8,295 nt of DNA from Clostridiales bacterium (GCA_003486785.1 DNFZ01000178.1:1-8295), one strand, 5' to 3'. Shown: positions 1 through 5,896, counted from the first letter of the stretch. Made by a program: numbers and translations. The notes: generated by a model from the letters alone, not told the origin.

Positions 1-150
1 AAGATGATGGCGATGGTGGAATCCGGGCTCGATCTTTCGCCGATTTTGACGCACCGCTATCACTACACCGAGTTTGAGGAGGCGTTTGCCGTTATGAACA
101 GTGGGCTTAGCGGAAAGGTCGTACTTGACTGGACGGAGGAACGCGCATGA
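1..150 (+). CDS. tdh: L-threonine 3-dehydrogenase, C-terminal end (partial)
   Basis: The reading frame is open from the first base and ends at TGA 148-150, giving the last 49 residues of a protein that begins outside the window. The stretch SGLDLSPILTHR, followed by an aromatic/acidic helix with EEAFAVMNSGLSGKVVLDW, matches the end of zinc-dependent medium-chain L-threonine dehydrogenases. In E. coli Tdh the same region reads SGLDLSPIITHR and ends SGKVILSW. The family enzyme oxidises L-threonine with NAD+ to 2-amino-3-ketobutyrate in the cytoplasm. The zinc-binding and Rossmann regions are not visible here. The stop codon overlaps the start of kbl (ATGA at 147-150), the classic pairing with the enzyme that uses its unstable product, and this supports the call strongly. 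Confidence 0.9.
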   Translation, partial: KMMAMVESGLDLSPILTHRYHYTEFEEAFAVMNSGLSGKVVLDWTEERA

Positions 151-1331
151 GCAAACAAGCATACGAAATCTACCGTGGTGTGCTAGAAGAGATCCGCGCC
201 GCGGGTACCTATAAGCAAGAGCGCGTGATCACGACGCCGCAGGGCGCGCGCATCGACACGACGAAGACGAGCGGTGTACTCAACATGTGCGCCAACAATT
301 ATCTTGGCTTGGCGGATCATCCCGCGCTGATTGCGGCGGCAAAATCCTCCTATGACAAATGGGGCTACGGTCTTTCCTCTGTGCGCTTCATCTGCGGCAC
401 GCAGGGAATCCATAAAGAGCTGGAAGCGAGGATTGCGGGGTTTCTTGGCATGGACGATGCAATTCTCTACTCCTCCTGCTTTGACGCAAATGGCGGCTTG
501 TTTGAAACGCTGCTGACCGACGCGGACGCGATCATCTCGGACGAGCTCAACCACGCGAGCATCATCGACGGCGTGCGCCTCTGCAAAGCCGCGCGCTATC
601 GCTATGAAAACAACGACATGGTGAGCCTCCGTGAACAACTGGAGGCGGCAACCGGCGCGCGGATCAAGCTCATCGCTACCGACGGCGTGTTTTCGATGGA
701 TGGTTTTATCGCAAACCTCTCTGCTGTGTGCGATCTTGCCGAGGAACATGACGCGCTCGTCATGGTGGACGACAGCCACGCGGTGGGCTTCATGGGCGAG
801 CACGGGCGCGGCACACACGAATACTGCGGCGTGATGGCCCGGGTAGACATCATCACCGGCACGCTGGGCAAGGCGCTCGGCGGAGCCAGCGGCGGCTACA
901 CGGCGGCCAAGCAGGAGATCATCGATCTGTTGCGCCAGCGCTCTCGTCCGTATCTGTTTTCCAATACGTTAGCGCCGTCTATCTGCGCCGCGAGCATCAA
1001 GGTGCTGGATTTGCTCGAAGAATCGACCGCGCTGCGCGATCGTCTGCACGAAAACACGCGGTATTTTCGCGAGCAGCTCGGCAAGCTCGGCTTCGACGTA
1101 CCCAAGAGCGAGCATCCCATCGTGCCCGTGATGCTCTACGACGCGCAAACCGCGCAAACCTTCGCGCAGAAGATGCTGGAGCACGGGGTCTACGTCGTGG
1201 GCTTCTTCTATCCCGTGGTGCCGCTGAACAAGGCGCGCATCCGCACACAGGTCTCTGCCGCGCACACCAAAGAAGACCTCGACTTTGCGGTCGCGGCGTT
1301 TGCGGCGGTCAAGGCGGAGATGGGGCTGTAA
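147..1331 (+). CDS. kbl: Glycine C-acetyltransferase (2-amino-3-ketobutyrate CoA ligase)
   Basis: This 394-residue protein is full length for the family (E. coli Kbl is 398). It is a fold-type I PLP enzyme of the alpha-oxoamine synthase group, which cleaves 2-amino-3-ketobutyrate with CoA to glycine and acetyl-CoA. Visible landmarks are NNYLGLADHP near residues 50-59, SDELNHASIIDG at 131-142 with the ring-stacking His136, VDDSHAVGF at 207-215 with Asp208 and His211 at the cofactor, and GTLGKALGG, whose Lys242 should form the Schiff base with PLP. Relatives in the group (BioF, HemA, SPT) share these motifs, but the tdh partner and the near-identical N-terminus to known Kbl favour this assignment. 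The start is ATG 147, with GGAGG at 135-139. It overlaps the tdh stop by ATGA, so translation is probably coupled. All catalytic residues appear intact. Confidence 0.95.
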   Translation: MSKQAYEIYRGVLEEIRAAGTYKQERVITTPQGARIDTTKTSGVLNMCANNYLGLADHPALIAAAKSSYDKWGYGLSSVRFICGTQGIHKELEARIAGFLGMDDAILYSSCFDANGGLFETLLTDADAIISDELNHASIIDGVRLCKAARYRYENNDMVSLREQLEAATGARIKLIATDGVFSMDGFIANLSAVCDLAEEHDALVMVDDSHAVGFMGEHGRGTHEYCGVMARVDIITGTLGKALGGASGGYTAAKQEIIDLLRQRSRPYLFSNTLAPSICAASIKVLDLLEESTALRDRLHENTRYFREQLGKLGFDVPKSEHPIVPVMLYDAQTAQTFAQKMLEHGVYVVGFFYPVVPLNKARIRTQVSAAHTKEDLDFAVAAFAAVKAEMGL

Positions 1332-1369
1332 AAGGGAAAAGAATCCAGCGCAGAAAAGACGCTTGAAAT

Positions 1370-1395
1370 AATAGGTTGATTTCAGCCTATTTTTT
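1370..1395 (+). terminator. Hairpin with T-run after kbl; possible Phd operator
   Basis: The arms AATAGGTTGA (1370-1379) and TCAGCCTATT (1382-1391) are inverted copies with one G-T wobble, separated by TT. In RNA a 9 bp stem with a 4 nt loop is more realistic. The run of T to 1395 gives it the shape of a rho-independent terminator, 38 nt after the kbl stop. The stem is AU-rich and so fairly weak. The same symmetric DNA contains the candidate -35 box of the next operon, so it could also be a protein-binding operator. Confidence 0.6.
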
Positions 1396-1404
1396 CGGTA
1401 AACT
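1376..1404 (+). promoter_or_regulatory. Candidate sigma-A promoter of the phd-doc module
   Basis: TTGATT (1376-1381) and TAAACT (1399-1404) are separated by exactly 17 bp, each matching the consensus at four of six positions. The predicted transcript start, near 1411, would fall at the ribosome binding site of the antitoxin gene, so the 5' leader would be very short. The -35 box lies inside the inverted repeat at 1370-1391. This is inferred from sequence only. Confidence 0.4.
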
Positions 1405-1422
1405 ATGTGTGGAGGGAACATT

Positions 1423-1665
1423 ATGCGCATCAATACAGAAACAATCGCTTCTATTACGGAAGCGAATCAGAATTTTTCCCGCGTCGCTCGCATCGCGGAT
1501 CATTATGGCGCGGCGATTATTTTCCGCAGCAACAAACCCAAGTACCGCCTTGTCGATCTTGAGAAGGAGCCGGATTTTGAGCTGACGGAGGAAGAGATGA
1601 TCGACGTGGCAGCCGCGCGCATCTTGCGGTTGTATCGTCCGGCGTTTGAGGAGCTGGCCAAGTGA
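1423..1665 (+). CDS. phd: Type II antitoxin, Phd/YefM family
   Basis: An 80-residue protein, the usual size for the family. The N-terminal half has the Phd/YefM pattern: a short helix leading to ITEANQNFSRVARIADHYGAA (about residues 11-31), then a beta-strand IIFRSNKPKYRLVDLE (about 32-47). This domain binds operator DNA and dimerises. The acidic C-terminal part (48-80) should be the flexible segment that wraps around and neutralises the toxin. An ATG at 1405 is in frame, but GGAGGG (1411-1416) then falls inside the coding region. I therefore choose ATG 1423, which has that site 6 nt upstream. Its TGA overlaps the GTG start of the toxin (GTGA 1662-1665), the antitoxin-first coupled layout typical of such modules. 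The gene probably represses its own promoter. The subfamily assignment rests on the pattern and the Doc partner. Confidence 0.85.
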   Translation: MRINTETIASITEANQNFSRVARIADHYGAAIIFRSNKPKYRLVDLEKEPDFELTEEEMIDVAAARILRLYRPAFEELAK

Positions 1666-2042
1666 TCAAGTTTTCGCAGGACAAGGTTCTGCTGCTGCAT
1701 CAGCTCATCACACAGGAGACGGGCGGCGATCCCGGCTTGCGGGATATCGGCCTGCTCGATACCGCGCTGGAGAGCGCATATGCAACCTTTGATGGCGTTG
1801 ATCTATATCCGAGCAAAGCGGAGAAGGCGGCAAGACTTGGATTTGCGCTGATCTCGAACCACGCGTTTGTGGACGGAAACAAACGCATCGGCATGTATAT
1901 CATGCTGACGTTTTTGGAAGTAAACGGCATGAAAGCAAGGCCGACCAACGAGGAGGTCGTGCGCGTCGGCCTCGCGGTTGCCTCCGGAGGCATGAAGTAT
2001 GAGGGCCTGCTGGACTGGGTGCGGGAAGTGACGGGGCAGTAA
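1662..2042 (+). CDS. doc: Type II toxin, Doc (Fic-fold) family
   Basis: A 126-residue protein, the same length as phage P1 Doc. The signature HAFVDGNKR (His67 to Arg75) is the Doc form of the Fic motif. Normal AMP-transferring Fic proteins have HPFx(D/E)GNGR, whereas Doc proteins have Lys in place of the second Gly (here Lys74). Known Doc toxins use this altered loop to phosphorylate elongation factor EF-Tu and stop translation. That activity is inferred here from the family. Other family landmarks are GLRDIGLLDTALESAYATF (about 25-43), the helix AARLGFALISNHAF, and RIGMYIMLTFLEVNG after the motif. Translation starts at GTG 1662 inside the antitoxin stop, so toxin synthesis depends on antitoxin translation. 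All motif residues are present, and I see no frameshift or truncation, so the module could be active. The substrate was not tested. Confidence 0.88.
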   Translation: MIKFSQDKVLLLHQLITQETGGDPGLRDIGLLDTALESAYATFDGVDLYPSKAEKAARLGFALISNHAFVDGNKRIGMYIMLTFLEVNGMKARPTNEEVVRVGLAVASGGMKYEGLLDWVREVTGQ

Positions 2043-2080
2043 CGGGCAGATAATTCGATCCATCTATGTAAAACAGAAGA

Positions 2081-2119
2081 GCTTGCAGCCTGTAATTTAC
2101 AAGCGGCAAGCCCTTTTTT
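2081..2119 (+). terminator. Terminator after doc, possibly bidirectional
   Basis: GCTTGC (2081-2086) pairs with GCAAGC (2105-2110). Inside it GC pairs with GC, and TGTAA pairs with TTACA around a small loop, interrupted by two mismatches. CC and six T follow, which is a good rho-independent signal for the toxin operon. Read on the minus strand, the same stem could serve the convergent cupin gene, but the bases that follow there (TCTTCTGTTTT) are only moderately T-rich. Confidence 0.75.
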
Positions 2120-2141
2120 GTTGCAAGAAAGAATAGTTGCT

Positions 2142-2507
2142 TTACTCCGGGAAGCCTTTATGCCCTTCTACCGGAACCATGCAGAGAAATTTCAGCGTCT
2201 GCCCGGTTGTGGCGGTGTTGACCAGCTGGTGCTGGGCATTGTTGGGAACAAAGGCGTAGGAGCCGGCACGAATCGGGAACTTCTCGTGATTTAGCTCGAT
2301 GGTGCCTTCACCCTCGAGAACATAGATGTAGTGCGGGAAATCGTGTTCATGGTTGGCGGAAAAGCCGCCCTGCGCGATGTGAAAAAGCCGCAACACGTTT
2401 TCATCGGAGCCGTTGGCCGGAGAGATCAGAACCTGTCCCTGAACGTTCTTGTATAAACCGTCGGGGAGGGTAACGATTTTCGTTTCATCAATGTTCGATA
2501 GGCTCAT
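2142..2507 (-). CDS. Small single-domain cupin protein
   Basis: A 121-residue protein that is almost entirely one cupin beta-barrel. Motif 1 is seen as NHEHDFPHYIYVLEGEG (52-68), with His53 and His55 as the two usual metal ligands. The acid normally found four residues after the second His is His59 here. Motif 2 is AGSYAFVPNNAQHQLVN (81-97), with Pro88 and the metal-ligand His93. An Asn occupies the usual Gly place. A bound divalent metal is likely, but the substrate cannot be read from the sequence. Small cupins include sugar isomerases, dioxygenases and sensors. I chose the ATG at 2507, which has AAAGGAGAT just upstream on the minus strand. A longer in-frame extension to 2630 would run into the Mrp gene and lacks family sequence. 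It lies 55 nt after mrp, with no promoter seen between them, so the two are probably co-transcribed. Confidence 0.85.
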   Translation of the reverse strand: MSLSNIDETKIVTLPDGLYKNVQGQVLISPANGSDENVLRLFHIAQGGFSANHEHDFPHYIYVLEGEGTIELNHEKFPIRAGSYAFVPNNAQHQLVNTATTGQTLKFLCMVPVEGHKGFPE

Positions 2508-2562
2508 ACCATATCTCCTTTGCGTTGAATTGTGAACAAGACCACAACAATCCGGCAACAGT

Positions 2563-3402
2563 CTATTTCTTCTCTTCTTTGAGCATCCCTTCCAGCATAT
2601 CCGCAAGTCCGTTGAGCCAATCGCCCTCAAAGAGCTCGATCAGCCCCGCGTCGCAAGCGGTGGCGAGCTCTTTTTGAATCGGCAGTTCGGCGGTGGCGGA
2701 GATGTTGTGCTTGTCCGCCAGGGCGTGGATGTCGCTCTCGCCAAACGGGCGGACGACTTCGCTGCAACCCGGGCACTCGACAAAGCTCATGTTCTGCACG
2801 AGCGCGAGCACAGGCACCTTCATCAAGCCCGCCATGTGCACGGCCTTTTCAACGATCATGCTCACCAGCTGTTGGGGAGAGGTGACCACCACGATGCCGT
2901 CTACGGGGATCGACTGAAACACCGTCAGCGGCACATCGCCCGTTCCCGGCGGCATGTCGATGAACATCACATCCACACTGCCCCAGAGCACATCCGTCCA
3001 GAACTGCTTGACGGAACCCGCGATGATCGGCCCGCGCCAGACGACAGGGTCGGTCTCGTTTTCCAGCAGCAGGTTCATGCTCATCACCGCAACGCCCGTT
3101 TTGCTCATAACCGGGAAAATGCCCTGATCGGAACCCTCCGCGCGGGAGTGCAGACCAAACGTCTGCGGGATCGAGGGTCCGGTGATGTCCGCGTCCAGTA
3201 TGGCGGTGCGATAGCCTCTGCGGCGCAGGAGCACGGCGAGCATGGAGGTGACGATGGATTTACCGACGCCACCCTTGCCGCTGACCACGCCGATGACTTT
3301 TTTCACATGCGACAAAACATGCGGGGACTCCAACATGCTCGTTTTTTCGCGGCTGTCACAGTTGGAGGAACAACTTGAACAATCGTGGGTGCATTCTTCC
3401 AT
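2563..3402 (-). CDS. mrp: Mrp/NBP35-type iron-sulfur carrier ATPase
   Basis: A 279-residue cytoplasmic P-loop ATPase of the deviant-Walker (MinD/Mrp) class. Visible motifs are the Walker A GKGGVGKS (42-49) with its signature second Lys, DADITGPSIPQTFGL (70-84), and the Walker B/switch segment IDMPPGTGD (148-156). The Fe-S bridging CPGC motif (Cys210, Cys213) lets a dimer hold a [4Fe-4S] cluster. Members of this family (ApbC, Nbp35, Ind1) assemble and pass clusters to apo-proteins. The N-terminus is an extra cysteine-rich stretch, C-x3-C-x2-C-x3-C at residues 4-15, which could hold a second metal site as in NBP35 proteins, although the spacing differs from eukaryotic Nbp35. The start codon ATG at 3402 is preceded by AAAGGAAC about 10 nt away, a modest site. 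It is the first gene of a leftward unit with the cupin. Confidence 0.93.
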   Translation of the reverse strand: MEECTHDCSSCSSNCDSREKTSMLESPHVLSHVKKVIGVVSGKGGVGKSIVTSMLAVLLRRRGYRTAILDADITGPSIPQTFGLHSRAEGSDQGIFPVMSKTGVAVMSMNLLLENETDPVVWRGPIIAGSVKQFWTDVLWGSVDVMFIDMPPGTGDVPLTVFQSIPVDGIVVVTSPQQLVSMIVEKAVHMAGLMKVPVLALVQNMSFVECPGCSEVVRPFGESDIHALADKHNISATAELPIQKELATACDAGLIELFEGDWLNGLADMLEGMLKEEKK

Positions 3403-3452
3403 TTCGGTGAAGTTCCTTTATTTCCGATATTTGCCGGAAACCCAGCAATTTT

Positions 3453-3480
3453 ATTATACGCCGAAGAGAGAATCTGTCAA
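3453..3480 (-). promoter_or_regulatory. Consensus sigma-A promoter of mrp-cupin
   Basis: On the minus strand TTGACA (3480-3475) and TATAAT (3458-3453) are both perfect consensus hexamers with a 16 bp spacer. Transcription should begin near 3446, giving a leader of about 44 nt before the mrp start at 3402. No operator-like symmetry is obvious around it, so expression is likely strong and constitutive. Confidence 0.85.
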
Positions 3481-3498
3481 CCGCGCAAGGCGGGTTAT

Positions 3499-3549
3499 GC
3501 GTGAGAAAATCACGCGAGGAAGGATGCCGTGCGCCCGCGCATGCGCCCG
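3499..3549. repeat. Short hairpin, palindrome and direct repeat in divergent gap
   Basis: The non-coding gap between the divergent mrp and membrane-protein promoters holds GCGTGA/TCACGC (3499-3504 and 3510-3515), a perfect 6 bp inverted repeat around GAAAA. It also has the 10 bp palindrome GCGCATGCGC (3537-3546), and TGCGCCCG occurs twice, at 3530-3537 and 3542-3549. They could be regulator sites or a small RNA structure, or chance in GC-rich DNA. Confidence 0.3.
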
Positions 3550-3624
3550 GCTTTCGCAAGGAGGCAAGCGTAAATATGCGCGAAATATGGCGCAGACTTC
3601 CGCTTTTGTTTCCAATTTGTTGGT

Positions 3625-3654
3625 TTGCAAAAAGTCGGGCAGATATGCTATCAT
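3625..3654 (+). promoter_or_regulatory. Extended -10 promoter of membrane protein-dus unit
   Basis: TTGCAA (3625-3630), an 18 bp spacer and TATCAT (3649-3654) form a likely sigma-A promoter. TG at 3646-3647 makes an extended -10 (TGCTATCAT). The predicted start near 3661 leaves only about 13 nt before ATG 3674, and this leader contains the AAGGTGA ribosome binding site. Confidence 0.65.
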
Positions 3655-3673
3655 AGCGAGCGAAGGTGAAACG

Positions 3674-4309
3674 ATGACGAACGCAAACCATGAAGAACAG
3701 AGAGAGCTCAACAAGCTCCGCATTGCGCGGCGCTCGATGATGTATATCGTGCGCACGCTGTTGCTCATCATCATGGCTTCAATGCTCTGCATCGGTGCAT
3801 TTATGACAGCAGAGCGATATTCCAATCTCTATATACTTACCTCCGAGGGTATGGCGCTGCGCGCGGAGTGCGTTTTGGCTGATGGCGCGCGCAACGATCT
3901 GGAGGAGTATTTTACGCTGACGTTTCTGGAGAATGATCCGGCGATGTCGGACGCGACCTATGCCAACTATACGATCACGGACTATAACTATGACCTTGCT
4001 ATCGAGAAGATCAGCGTTCTGCCCTGGTCGATGAGCGCGACCGTCACGGCGACGGAACGCGTTTCCCTCAAAGGCAACATCAACGCCGACCAACTCGGTG
4101 AAGATCAAAACCCTGCGAACTTCCCTCTGCCGCGATGGGAGCCCAAGCGCTACAAAATCAAGTTTCTCAACACGAACGCGCGCTGGTATATATCCGAACT
4201 GACGGTGATCGAAGAAAACCCGGATGCTTCCAATCTTGGCACGCCGGACCCGAATATGTCACCGATTCCGGCGGCAACGCCAACGCCCAAGCCCACAGAG
4301 GCGCCATGA
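3674..4309 (+). CDS. Unrecognised single-pass membrane-anchored protein
   Basis: I do not recognise this 211-residue protein. The N-terminus is short, polar and basic (Lys14, Arg16, Arg19, Arg20), followed by one hydrophobic segment at about 22-46. It has no signal-peptidase or lipobox site that I can see, so it is probably an N-in, C-out anchored protein. Residues 50-180 form a soluble, strand-rich domain facing outwards and rich in Tyr, Asp and Thr. The end of that domain, KRYKIKFLNTNARWYISELTV, resembles the last strands of NTF2-like (lumazine-binding-like) domains, which is only a suggestion. The final 30 residues are rich in Pro and Thr (TPTPKPTEAP end), as in wall-spanning linkers. I chose ATG 3674 for its AAGGTGA site and well-placed promoter. 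A longer frame to 3242 would run antisense through mrp. The stop overlaps the dus start by ATGA. Confidence 0.8.
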   Translation: MTNANHEEQRELNKLRIARRSMMYIVRTLLLIIMASMLCIGAFMTAERYSNLYILTSEGMALRAECVLADGARNDLEEYFTLTFLENDPAMSDATYANYTITDYNYDLAIEKISVLPWSMSATVTATERVSLKGNINADQLGEDQNPANFPLPRWEPKRYKIKFLNTNARWYISELTVIEENPDASNLGTPDPNMSPIPAATPTPKPTEAP

Positions 4310-5256
4310 GTGTGAATCTCTTTCCCGCAACGAGGCCGGCGGTTTGCCTGGCGCCGATGGCGGGGTTTTCCGATAGGGCGTTTCGCCTCTTGTGCCGCGA
4401 GCGCGGCGCGGATCTCGTCACCAGCGAGATGATCAGCGCAAAAGGGCTGCTCCATATGAGCGGGAAAACCCGTGCGCTGTATCTACCGAAGGAAGGCGAC
4501 GCGCCGTATGCCGTGCAGCTCTTCGGCAGCGAACCCAGGACGCTGGCAAAAGCGGTAGCCATCGTCGAACGCGATCTGGGCAGGCGTTTGCTCTCTATCG
4601 ATCTGAATATGGGCTGTCCTGCGCCCAAGATTGTCGGAAACGGAGACGGCTGCGCGCTGATGCGCGATCCGGTTCTCGCGGGGCAGATCGTACGATCGAC
4701 GGTGGATGCCGCGCACGTGCCCGTGTCGGTGAAGTTTCGCAAAGGTTGGGACGCAGCGCACGAAAACGCGGAGGAGTTCGCCCGTATCTGCGAGGAAAAC
4801 GGAGCAGCCTTCCTGACGATTCACGGCAGAACGCGTGAGCAGATGTATGCTGGAACCGCAGATCGCGCGTGCATGGCGCGAGTCAAGCAGGCGGTGAAGA
4901 TCCCCGTGATTGCCAACGGAGATGTGCATGACGCAAAAAGCGCACTGGACACGCTGCGCGAAACCGGCTGCGACGGGGTGATGATCGGGCGCGGCGCGCT
5001 CGGCAATCCGTTTGTATTCGAAGAGATCGTCTGTGCGCTTGAGGGCGAAAGCTACACCCCTCCCACCTGGGAGGAACGGCGCGAAACTGCCATGCGGCAC
5101 GCCCGGATGGCGCTGGCGGAGAAAGGCGATCACGCGATCGTTGCGCTGAGAAAACACTTAGCGTTTTACCTGCGGGGCGCAAAAGACGCGGCAAAACTCA
5201 GAACCCGCATCAACACTTGCAAAACACTCGAAGAACTCCGGCAAATATGGGGTTGA
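4306..5256 (+). CDS. dusB: tRNA-dihydrouridine synthase, DusB-like
   Basis: A 316-residue TIM-barrel flavoenzyme, close to the length of E. coli DusB (321). It reduces specific uridines in the D-loop of tRNA to dihydrouridine, using FMN and NADPH. Motifs in order are LAPMAGFSDRAFR (15-27) at the FMN phosphate side, LNMGCPAPKIV (100-110) with the catalytic acid Cys104, SVKFRKGW (141-148) with Lys143, TIHGRTREQMYAG (171-183) with His173, IANGDV (202-207), and MIGRGALGNPFVF (226-238), which holds the FMN phosphate. The C-terminal helical domain (about 245-316) is present, so the protein is complete. The start ATG 4306 lies within the stop of the preceding gene (ATGA), with AGAGG close upstream. 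Upstream in-frame codons lie inside that gene and look unrelated. Assignment to DusB rather than another Dus branch is by overall resemblance and Firmicute prevalence. Confidence 0.92.
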   Translation: MSVNLFPATRPAVCLAPMAGFSDRAFRLLCRERGADLVTSEMISAKGLLHMSGKTRALYLPKEGDAPYAVQLFGSEPRTLAKAVAIVERDLGRRLLSIDLNMGCPAPKIVGNGDGCALMRDPVLAGQIVRSTVDAAHVPVSVKFRKGWDAAHENAEEFARICEENGAAFLTIHGRTREQMYAGTADRACMARVKQAVKIPVIANGDVHDAKSALDTLRETGCDGVMIGRGALGNPFVFEEIVCALEGESYTPPTWEERRETAMRHARMALAEKGDHAIVALRKHLAFYLRGAKDAAKLRTRINTCKTLEELRQIWG

Positions 5257-5281
5257 CACGGATTTTTCGCACCAATATAAT
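5253..5281 (+). promoter_or_regulatory. Perfect consensus sigma-A promoter of greA
   Basis: TTGACA (5253-5258), a 17 bp spacer and TATAAT (5276-5281) match consensus at all twelve positions with ideal spacing. The TGA within the -35 box is the stop codon of dus (5254-5256). Transcription should start near 5288, about 50 nt before the greA start codon, which has AAGGAG at 5323-5328. Confidence 0.9.
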
Positions 5282-5337
5282 AGGTAAACACGGAAAGGGC
5301 GATTCAGAAAGCCCCAATCATGAAGGAGTAACGAGCG

Positions 5338-5811
5338 ATGGCAGATATCTGGCTTACGCCTGAAGAAATTACAAAACGCGAAGAGCGGCTGGAGTATCTC
5401 AAAACGACGAGACGGCTTGAGATTGCCGAGCAGCTGAAGATAGCGCGCGCGTTTGGAGACCTCTCCGAAAACGCGGAGTATGACGCGGCGAAAAACGAGC
5501 AGGCAAAAAACGAGTATGATATTCAGCAGCTTGAAAACGAGCTCAAGAACGCAAAGGTCATCGATGAGAGCGCGATCGATGTCACAACGGTCAATGTTGG
5601 GGCGACGATTAAGCTTACCAATGTCAACGACAAAACGAAGAAATACACCTTCCAGATCGTCGGCAGCGCGGAAGCCGATCCTGTCAACGGGCGCATCTCA
5701 AACGAGTCGCCGATTGGCAAGGCGGTGCTGGGCCATAAAGCCGGCGATGTGGTCGAGGTGGTAACCCCCGGCGGCATGCTGAAGCTGAAGGTAACGCAGA
5801 TCGGCAAATAA
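5338..5811 (+). CDS. greA: Transcription elongation factor GreA
   Basis: A 157-residue protein, one residue short of E. coli GreA. It enters the secondary channel of RNA polymerase and induces cleavage of the backtracked RNA 3' end, rescuing stalled complexes. The N-terminal coiled coil spans about 8-75. Its tip carries GDLSENAEYDAAKNEQ (40-55), with the acidic residues Asp41 and Glu44 that position the catalytic Mg2+. Both are conserved, so this is an active cleavage factor rather than a Gfh-type inhibitor. The C-terminal FKBP-like domain (about 80-157) includes ESPIGKAVLGHKAGDVVEVVTPGG. The start is ATG 5338 with AAGGAG nine nt upstream, from a perfect consensus promoter. It ends at a strong terminator 16 nt later, before lysS. 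A greA-lysS order is common in Firmicutes. Confidence 0.96.
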   Translation: MADIWLTPEEITKREERLEYLKTTRRLEIAEQLKIARAFGDLSENAEYDAAKNEQAKNEYDIQQLENELKNAKVIDESAIDVTTVNVGATIKLTNVNDKTKKYTFQIVGSAEADPVNGRISNESPIGKAVLGHKAGDVVEVVTPGGMLKLKVTQIGK

Positions 5812-5827
5812 CGCAAACAGGTTCTTC

Positions 5828-5854
5828 GGGGGCTAAGAAGCCCCCTTGTTTTTT
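5828..5854 (+). terminator. Strong rho-independent terminator after greA
   Basis: GGGGGCT (5828-5834) pairs perfectly with AGCCCCC (5839-5845) around the loop AAGA, followed by TTGTTTTTT. It lies 16 nt after the greA stop and should end most transcripts. Any link from greA to lysS would then rest on read-through or a separate promoter. Confidence 0.92.
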
Positions 5855-5867
5855 GCTCAGGTGTTTT

Positions 5868-5896
5868 TTGAGAAATGCTTGATTGCACGGGATGAT
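5868..5896 (+). promoter_or_regulatory. Candidate weak promoter for lysS
   Basis: TTGAGA (5868-5873), 17 bp and GATGAT (5891-5896) match consensus at five and four positions, so this is a weak candidate. A start near 5903 would give a 30 nt leader ahead of ATG 5933, containing AGGAGAG. The strong terminator just upstream makes some promoter here likely, but other placements are possible. I see no T-box-like stem in the short leader. Confidence 0.35.

Noticed and set aside
183..818. 211-codon open frame antisense to kbl
   Set aside because: A His/Arg/Ala-rich shadow of a GC-rich coding strand with no motif or ribosome site. kbl is certain.
2508..2630. Longer cupin reading frame starting at 2630 on the minus strand
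   Set aside because: The extra 41 residues overlap the end of mrp, are Arg/Cys-rich and unlike cupins, and the strong AAAGGAGAT site is just before 2507.
2674..3378. 234-codon open frame antisense to mrp
   Set aside because: His/Arg/Asp-rich shadow of the mrp coding strand. Walker motifs make mrp certain.
3242..3673. Extended N-terminus of the membrane protein, open in frame back to 3242
   Set aside because: It would run antisense across the 5' end of mrp and its promoter and has no ribosome site. ATG 3674 has a good ribosome site and an extended -10 promoter placed just before it.
4135..4305. Longer dus reading frame starting at 4135
   Set aside because: It lies inside the preceding gene in another frame, and family similarity begins at residue ~10 of the protein starting at 4306.
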